The notes under the pieces: generated by a model
What the model saw: the letters and a program-made list of their open reading frames with translations, nothing else
Database searches by the model: none
Told to the model about the DNA's origin: nothing
Position numbers and translations under genes: made by a program
Shown: in pieces, positions 6,111 through 10,049 of the stretch
How positions within the stretch are numbered: position 1 is the stretch's first letter
Layout of the letters: each line of letters starts with the position of its first letter
Source of the DNA: JBIOUF01 sp044866695
GTDB lineage: Bacteria; Actinomycetota; Actinomycetes; Propionibacteriales; Nocardioidaceae
Assembly (NCBI GenBank): GCA_044866695.1
Contig: JBIOUF010000033.1
Span: 1 to 10,049 of the forward strand
DNA length: 10,049 bases
Direction: 5' to 3'

Positions 6111-7148
6111 ATGCGGAGCCCGGAGATCCGGCCAGAGACCCCTGCGCTGACGACGAGTGACTACCACACCGCGGGTGAGCCGTTCCGCATCGTGACGGAC
6201 GGGATGCCGGACATACCCGGCAAGACCGTCCTGGAGCGTCGTGAACATGCCATCAACAGCGAGGAGATCGACTGGTACCGGCGGCTCCTGGTCAATGAGC
6301 CGAGAGGTCATGCGGACATGTACGGGGGCTTCATCGTCCCGCCCGACGACGCCGGAGCGCACTTCGGGGTCCTCTTCTGGCACAAGGACGGCTTCTCCAC
6401 GGCGTGCGGGCACGGGACTATCGCTCTCGGGGTGTGGGCGGTCAAGACCGGGGTGGTCGAGGCCGCCCAGGACGGGCAGACGGACGTGGTCATCGATGTG
6501 CCCTCCGGCCGCGTGACTGCCCGGGTCTCCTGCCGCAGCGGGACCGTCGAGCACGTCAGCTTCGGCAACGTTCCGGCGTACGTGCTGGGGCGTGGCATCC
6601 CGGTTGAGACCAGCCGAGGCAGGATCCTCGCCGACGTGAGCTACGGCGGCGCCATCTACGCGTCGGTCCGAGCAGAGTCGGTCGGCCTCTCGGTGAGCCC
6701 GGACAGCTACGCTGCTCTGCTCGCCGTCGGTCGCGAGGTGAAGTGGGCGCTGCAGCAGACCGACTGGGCGCGTCATCCCAGTGACCGTCGACTGGACGGC
6801 GTTTACGCGACCATCCTGTACGACGACCTCGGCATGACCGCCGACGGCCCTCACCAGAGGAACGTCGCCGTCTTCGCCGACGGCCAGGTCGACAGGTCGC
6901 CGTGCGGGTCCGGAACCTCGGCCCGCGTGGCCCTGCTCGCGGCCGACGGGACCTTGAGGCCTGGTCACGTGCTCACGCACGACTCGCTCGTGTCCACGCG
7001 CTTCCTTGCGCGGGTGGTCGACGAGGTCGTCGCAGAGGGCAGGGACGCAGTGATCACAGAAGTACAAGGCATGGCGTACCGCACCGGCGAGCACACCTTC
7101 GTCCTCGAGAGCGACGACCCCGTGGGTACCGGCTTCGTGCTGAGGTGA
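6111..7148 (+). CDS. Proline racemase superfamily; trans-3-hydroxyproline dehydratase-like, Cys/Cys type
   Basis: A 345-residue cytoplasmic enzyme. The ATG at 6111 (GGGGG about 9 nt upstream) is preferred over the ATG at 6045, which adds only a low-complexity basic stretch. YHTAGEPFRIV (18-28), NEPRGHADMYGGFIVP (62-77), FGVLFWHKDGFSTACGHGT (85-103) and the closing DPVGTGFVLR resemble, as I recall it, human trans-3-hydroxy-L-proline dehydratase (L3HYPDH) more than proline racemase. The first catalytic Cys is Cys99 in ACGHGTIALG. The second position is Cys265 in DRSPCGSGTSAR, whereas characterised dehydratases of this branch carry Thr there and racemases/4-hydroxyproline epimerases carry Cys. 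The family interconverts or dehydrates proline and hydroxyprolines. Its place at the end of the importer operon, with an OCD-type reductase nearby, fits dehydration to delta1-pyrroline-2-carboxylate, but the Cys pair equally allows epimerisation. Family sure, reaction open. Confidence 0.88.
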   Translation: MRSPEIRPETPALTTSDYHTAGEPFRIVTDGMPDIPGKTVLERREHAINSEEIDWYRRLLVNEPRGHADMYGGFIVPPDDAGAHFGVLFWHKDGFSTACGHGTIALGVWAVKTGVVEAAQDGQTDVVIDVPSGRVTARVSCRSGTVEHVSFGNVPAYVLGRGIPVETSRGRILADVSYGGAIYASVRAESVGLSVSPDSYAALLAVGREVKWALQQTDWARHPSDRRLDGVYATILYDDLGMTADGPHQRNVAVFADGQVDRSPCGSGTSARVALLAADGTLRPGHVLTHDSLVSTRFLARVVDEVVAEGRDAVITEVQGMAYRTGEHTFVLESDDPVGTGFVLR

Positions 7149-7152
7149 CTCA

Positions 7153-7188
7153 CGGCCGTTGCCAGCCCGCCGCCAGGCTGAACGGCCG
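7153..7188 (+). terminator. Strong hairpin, probable terminator of the importer operon
   Basis: CGGCCGTT (7153-7160) and AACGGCCG (7181-7188) are perfect complements, and an inner CAGCC/GGCTG pair (7163-7167, 7176-7180) lengthens the stem. It begins 4 nt after the stop codon of the racemase-family gene. There is no T-run, as is often the case in high-GC actinobacteria. It would separate the importer/racemase transcript from the GntR gene 178 bp downstream. Confidence 0.6.
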
Positions 7189-7204
7189 AGCCGCCGGCAC
7201 GGTG

Positions 7205-7216
7205 TAAGGTTGCAAT
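7205..7216 (+). promoter_or_regulatory. Possible -10 and operator half-site of the GntR gene
   Basis: TAAGGT at 7205-7210 resembles an actinobacterial -10 hexamer and runs into TTGCAAT (7210-7216), which equals one arm of the 17-bp operator seen elsewhere in the cluster. No good -35 and no second arm are visible, so autoregulation is only a suggestion. The rest of the 7149-7326 gap holds the hairpin and no gene. Confidence 0.25.
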
Positions 7217-7326
7217 AGCGCAGGAACGAGCGCGTTTCCGATCAAAGCCCGTCTCCTGGGAACGACGGCGGCCGCCCGGGGTGCGCGGAACGCGGCGTCG
7301 GGCGTTGGTGGACATGCAGAGAGAGC

Positions 7327-8013
7327 GTGATGACCCAAGACATCATCCACGGAGACCTCGGTTTCGACTCCCTCGCCAGGGAGAGCAGCCTTCGAGACCA
7401 GGTTTCGCAGGCCATCCGTGCGGCCCTGGTCTCAGGTCGCATGCGGCCGGGCACCACCTACTCGGCGCCCGCCCTCGCGGAGCAGCTGGGCGTCTCGGCG
7501 ACGCCGGTCCGTGAGGCGATGCTGGACCTCGTGCGCGAAGGTCTCATCGAGGTGGCCCGGAACAAGGGCTTCCGGGTGCGGGAGGTCACACCGCGTGAGC
7601 TGGATGAGCTGGCAGAGATCAGGCTCCTGCTGGAAGTGCCCACCATGGGCGCAGTCGCCAGGCAGTGCGACGAGCGCATCGCGGAGCGCCTGACCGAGCT
7701 GCGAGGTCTCGCCCGCGAGCTGGAGGATGCGGCTGTCAACGAGGATCTGTTGACCTTCATGCAGCTGGACACCGAGTTCCACACCCGCTTCCTGGCACTG
7801 CACGGCAACGGGCAGATGGTGAGCCTCGTAGGGAACCTCCGGAGTCGAAGCCGTCTGTACGGCCTGGAGAGACTGGCCCGGGCCGGGCTGCTGGTGGGGA
7901 CCACTCGAGAGCACAGCGAGATGATCGAGCTGGCCCTTGCCAAGCAGCGCCGCGCGCTCGAGGCGCTCACCCGAAAGCACATCGGACACCTTCGAACGGT
8001 CTGGGCAGGGTAG
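7327..8013 (+). CDS. GntR-family transcriptional regulator, FCD subfamily
   Basis: A 228-residue DNA-binding regulator. Residues 21-87 are a GntR winged helix-turn-helix: SLRDQVSQAIRAALVSGRMR, then PALAEQLGVSATPVREAMLD for the recognition region, then EGLIEVARNKGFRV for the wing. From about residue 90 an all-helical FCD effector domain follows, with likely metal/ligand residues Asp148, His152, His196 (EHSEM) and His218 (RKHIGH). FCD proteins usually sense small organic acids or amino acids and repress nearby catabolic genes. The start is GTG at 7327 or the adjacent ATG at 7330; only a weak AGAGAG precedes them. It follows the importer/racemase operon after a hairpin and is convergent with the OCD-family gene. 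It is the only regulator in the cluster and so the candidate for the shared palindromes at 3136-3162 and 9055-9071. The ligand is probably a pathway intermediate (inference). Confidence 0.93.
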   Translation: MMTQDIIHGDLGFDSLARESSLRDQVSQAIRAALVSGRMRPGTTYSAPALAEQLGVSATPVREAMLDLVREGLIEVARNKGFRVREVTPRELDELAEIRLLLEVPTMGAVARQCDERIAERLTELRGLARELEDAAVNEDLLTFMQLDTEFHTRFLALHGNGQMVSLVGNLRSRSRLYGLERLARAGLLVGTTREHSEMIELALAKQRRALEALTRKHIGHLRTVWAG

Positions 8014-8023
8014 CCTCGCACCT

Positions 8024-8042
8024 GGTCCTGCCCGATCAGGCC
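8024..8042. terminator. Weak hairpin between convergent genes
   Basis: GG-T-CCTG, loop CCCGAT, CAGG-CC gives six base pairs with one bulge, in the 83-bp gap between the stop codons of the GntR gene and the OCD-family gene. On the plus strand it is followed by a pyrimidine stretch (TCTCTCC). It may act as a terminator, possibly for both directions, but the stem is short. Confidence 0.3.
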
Positions 8043-8096
8043 TCTCTCCAGACGGCGTCATGACCGACCTCAGGCTCTGCTCCTGCTGCATCGACA

Positions 8097-9020
8097 CTAC
8101 GAGGACAGATGCAGCAAGGCGAGGAGGTGCGCGACGGCCCAGTCCTGCGCCGCAACACCCACGGACTTGAACGCCGTCCGCCCCGATCGCGGGCCAGGCT
8201 CGGCCAGCGCATGGCCGAGCTCTGTGAGATCACCGCTGGTGAGCATGCCCGCCTCAATCGCGTGAATGATCTCCCCGGACTCCTCCAAGGCCGCTTCCTT
8301 CTCGTCGACGACGACCGTCGCCGTCGCCAGCAGCTCGTCGGGCAGCTCCCGCATGCTTGGGCGGAACGCGCCGATTGCGTTGACGTGGACCTGCTCCGAG
8401 AGCGAGCCGGCGTCGAACAAGGGTTGCGTCGAGGTCGTGGCGCAGCACACGATGTCGCGACCGGCGACAGCCTCGGTCGCATCGTCGCTCGTGCCGATCT
8501 TGACCGCGTCGAGCTCGTCGGACAGCGCGGCCGCGAGAGCCTCCGCACGCTTCAGGGCGCGGTCGACGATCGTCAGCTCGGTGAGCGGCCGAACGACGTT
8601 GACCGCCCTCACCTGGTCGGCAGCCTGGCCCCCAGCTCCGATGATGGTGCACGTGGACGCCGACGGCGGTGCCAACAGATCCGTGGCGACGCCGCTCGCC
8701 GCACCGGTGCGCAGTGCAGTGACCGTCGCTGCGTCCGCGACGACCTGGCCGGTGCGCTCGAGGTCCGTCCACACCACGGTCCCGATGATCGCAGGAAGCC
8801 TGCCGGCGAAGTTCAGGCTGAGAGTCTTGATCATCGCCGACGCCGTCGGGCGATGATGCGCGGACATCACGAGGAACTGGCCATCTCGGAGCGCCGTCCG
8901 CGTCGGCATCTCGAAGTCACCAGCCGCCAGTGACGCGAACGCCGCTCGGACCGCGTCAATGGCGGCGGACATGGGGACGGATGCGCGGACTTCCTCTGGG
9001 CTGAGCAGGACAGCTTCCAT
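8097..9020 (-). CDS. Ornithine cyclodeaminase/mu-crystallin family, probable delta1-pyrroline-2-carboxylate reductase
   Basis: A 307-residue NAD(P)H-dependent enzyme. The ATG at 9020 opens the family-typical MEAVLLSPEEVRASVPMSAAI; upstream in-frame codons add unrelated sequence and cross the operator. Arg41 (MPTRTAL) and Lys65 (SAMIKTLSL) correspond to substrate-binding residues of the family. CTIIGAGGQAADQV (124-137) is the Rossmann nucleotide loop, with IVDR at 151-154 ending its second strand. NAIGAFRPSMRELPDELL (214-231) is the segment where true ornithine cyclodeaminases carry a catalytic Asp (GGDCPGKTEL); here it is absent, so ornithine cyclisation is unlikely. Family members are known that reduce delta1-pyrroline-2-carboxylate to L-proline in trans-3-hydroxyproline degradation, which fits the racemase/dehydratase homologue in this cluster. 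Alternatives are alanine dehydrogenase-like or N-methyl amino acid reductase activity. The gene is convergent with the GntR gene and carries the best operator palindrome 35 bp upstream. Confidence 0.87.
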   Translation of the reverse strand: MEAVLLSPEEVRASVPMSAAIDAVRAAFASLAAGDFEMPTRTALRDGQFLVMSAHHRPTASAMIKTLSLNFAGRLPAIIGTVVWTDLERTGQVVADAATVTALRTGAASGVATDLLAPPSASTCTIIGAGGQAADQVRAVNVVRPLTELTIVDRALKRAEALAAALSDELDAVKIGTSDDATEAVAGRDIVCCATTSTQPLFDAGSLSEQVHVNAIGAFRPSMRELPDELLATATVVVDEKEAALEESGEIIHAIEAGMLTSGDLTELGHALAEPGPRSGRTAFKSVGVAAQDWAVAHLLALLHLSS

Positions 9021-9051
9021 GATCAACGGCTCCCGGTGCGATGTGTCGACG

Positions 9052-9071
9052 CATTGCAATGTACCATTGCA
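9052..9071. promoter_or_regulatory. Perfect 17-bp palindromic operator upstream of the OCD-family gene
   Basis: TGCAATG-TAC-CATTGCA (9055-9071) is a perfect 7-3-7 inverted repeat. It overlaps a second perfect palindrome, CATTGCAATG (9052-9061). The same 7-3-7 pattern, with one mismatch, lies at 3146-3162 in the divergent demethylase/importer promoter region. On the minus strand, TACATT within the repeat could serve as a -10 hexamer, so binding would block the reductase gene. The probable binder is the GntR/FCD protein of this cluster. Confidence 0.75.
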
Positions 9072-9587
9072 CACGCTGCTGGGCCAGCGTCTGCTTTCAT
9101 GCTGCTGCTGATCGATGGCGGTTGGGTGTGCCGGGACCGCGCTCGGGGCAAGCCGCCGGGCCGGAGTAGCGGGCGACTCACGGGAACGCCGCCGGCGCCG
9201 ATCGATCTGTCCCCGAGGAGTGCTGGCTATACCGACGCGCTGCGCCAACGCAGGTGACGGTTGGGGCGCCCGGACTCGCCCATGGCGGGACACGATCCGG
9301 CGCGCGGTGATCCACAACGCGGACGTCTTGTCGGGACGGCAGGTGCTGCCCGTCAACGTCGTCGCGCCCTACCCGCCGCGGGGGGCTCACCTGACCTGAC
9401 CGGACCAGGCGCCGCACGAGGTGGCCGAGTGGGCGTGGGCGCAAAGGTCATGCCGAACGAGCCTCAGCGGCAGAGCCGCCGCCCTTGCGCTCGAGGATGC
9501 CGGTGTCGCCATCGGGACGTCGAGATTGCGGGCCTCGCCAGGTCGGGCGTGGGCGTCGGGCTGGGGAAGACAGCCGTCGCGGCTCGC
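9072..9587. other. Gene-poor intergenic stretch
   Basis: About 515 bp between the operator of the OCD-family gene and the stop codon of the enoyl-CoA hydratase. Several frames stay open because of the high GC content, but their translations are Arg/Pro/Ser-rich, match no family I know and have no good ribosome binding sites. A small hairpin, GCGGC-AGA-GCCGC (9467-9479), lies some 110 bp beyond the hydratase stop. I see no RNA gene, insertion-sequence end or attachment site here. Confidence 0.5.
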
Positions 9588-10049
9588 TCAGCGGTGGGCG
9601 AAGGCGCGCACCAGTGCCCGCGCCTCGCCGGTCGTCACCAGCTCGGTGATCTCGGCTGCCTCGGCCTGGAGCTGCTCGACCAGCCGGCGGTCGACGCCGT
9701 CGCGGACCAGCCGACGGGTCCGGCCCAGGGCCCGAGCCGGGCCGGCGGCGAGGCTCCGCGCCAGCTCCTGCCCGGACCGGAGCACCTCCTCGTCGGGGAG
9801 TACCCGGGTCACGAGTCCCCACTCGAGCGCCTCCTGGGCGGTGAGGACGCGGTTGAGCAAGGTCAGCTCGAGCGCCCGGCGGAGGCCGACCAGGCGAGGC
9901 AGGTGCCAGGAGGTGCTGCTGTCGGGGGAGAGGCCGATGCCGGTGAACGCGGAGAGGAACTTCGCCGACTCGCCTGCCAGTACCAGATCCGCGGCGCACG
10001 CATAGCCGAGCCCCGCGCCGGCCGCGCTGCCGTGGACGACCGCGACCAC
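9588..10049 (-). CDS. Enoyl-CoA hydratase/isomerase (PaaG-type crotonase), C-terminal part
   Basis: Partial gene: the stop (TGA at 9590-9588) is in the window and the N-terminal part lies beyond the right edge, leaving about 153 residues. Visible crotonase features are VHGSAAGAGLGYACAADLVL, the second oxyanion-hole strand and helix, and FTGIGLSPDSSTSWHLPRLV, which corresponds to the PaaG-like LVPDSGGTWLLPR stretch with its Asp retained where classical hydratases carry Glu. LNRVLTAQEALEWGLVTRVL and a helical trimerisation tail follow. PaaG-like proteins act on acyl-CoA or ring-1,2-epoxyphenylacetyl-CoA intermediates; this fragment does not fix the substrate. It is separated by more than 500 bp from the proline-related cluster and is probably unrelated to it. 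The small-residue-rich SSTSW in place of SGGTW is a minor deviation. Confidence 0.87.
   Translation of the reverse strand: MVAVVHGSAAGAGLGYACAADLVLAGESAKFLSAFTGIGLSPDSSTSWHLPRLVGLRRALELTLLNRVLTAQEALEWGLVTRVLPDEEVLRSGQELARSLAAGPARALGRTRRLVRDGVDRRLVEQLQAEAAEITELVTTGEARALVRAFAHR

Noticed and set aside
5039..6112. Long minus-strand open frame opposite the ABC ATPase.
   Set aside because: The plus frame carries intact Walker A, signature and Walker B motifs; the minus frame is a GC-driven shadow.
6051..7094. Long minus-strand open frame opposite the racemase-family gene.
   Set aside because: No family motifs; the opposite strand encodes the catalytic Cys motifs in frame.
9021..9356. Upstream extension of the OCD-family frame (about 112 residues) as an extra domain.
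   Set aside because: The translation is Arg/Pro/Ser-rich without recognisable motifs, and it runs over the perfect operator palindrome; the family start is at 9020.
9115..9399. Plus-strand small open frame in the gene-poor stretch, considered as a possible transposase or protein remnant.
   Set aside because: No recognisable motif, terminal repeats or ribosome binding site; no evidence beyond openness in high-GC DNA.
9419..9500. Possible tRNA-Ser/Leu, because GTGGCCGAGTGG resembles a D-arm.
   Set aside because: No paired acceptor ends, no anticodon stem and no GGTTCGAATCC-like T-arm could be found at the expected distances.

Overview
The window looks like chromosomal DNA of a high-GC Gram-positive actinobacterium. 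GC is very high, GTG and TTG starts appear next to strong Shine-Dalgarno sequences, and the solute-binding lipoprotein and FCD-type regulator are of actinobacterial style. I would guess Nocardioidaceae or a relative, but that is inference from style only.

Layout. Positions 1-897 (minus strand) hold a PAPS-sulfotransferase-like gene followed, with a TGATG stop/start overlap, by the beginning of a class IV (branched-chain type) aminotransferase that runs off the left edge. Positions 979-9020 form one coherent catabolic module: a StcD/trimethylamine-dehydrogenase-type N-demethylase (minus, 979-3021); divergent from it a three-gene polar-amino-acid ABC importer (plus: lipoprotein 3234-4154, permease 4191-5138, ATPase 5204-6022) and a proline-racemase-superfamily enzyme closest in its motifs to trans-3-hydroxy-L-proline dehydratase (plus, 6111-7148); a GntR/FCD regulator (plus, 7327-8013); and, convergent with it, an ornithine-cyclodeaminase/mu-crystallin family reductase (minus, 8097-9020). 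About 570 bp without a convincing gene follow, and the right edge carries the C-terminal part of a PaaG-type enoyl-CoA hydratase (minus, 9588-10049).

How the module may work (inference). An N-methylated (and perhaps hydroxylated) proline is imported by the ABC system and demethylated by the StcD-like flavoprotein. The freed hydroxyproline or proline is epimerised or dehydrated by the racemase-superfamily enzyme, and the resulting delta1-pyrroline-2-carboxylate is reduced to L-proline by the OCD-family enzyme. The same 17-bp palindrome, TGCAATG-N3-CATTGCA, lies in the demethylase/importer divergent promoter region (one mismatch) and in front of the reductase (perfect). It is the probable operator of the GntR/FCD protein and ties both ends of the cluster into one regulon.

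Features that do not fit textbook family members make the module worth testing: a Cys/Cys active-site pair on a dehydratase-like scaffold, a binding protein that seems to lack the usual ligand alpha-amino Asp, a demethylase in which one of the four Fe-S cysteines is Ala, and an OCD homologue without the cyclodeaminase Asp. No RNA genes, CRISPR arrays, insertion sequences or phage genes were recognised.
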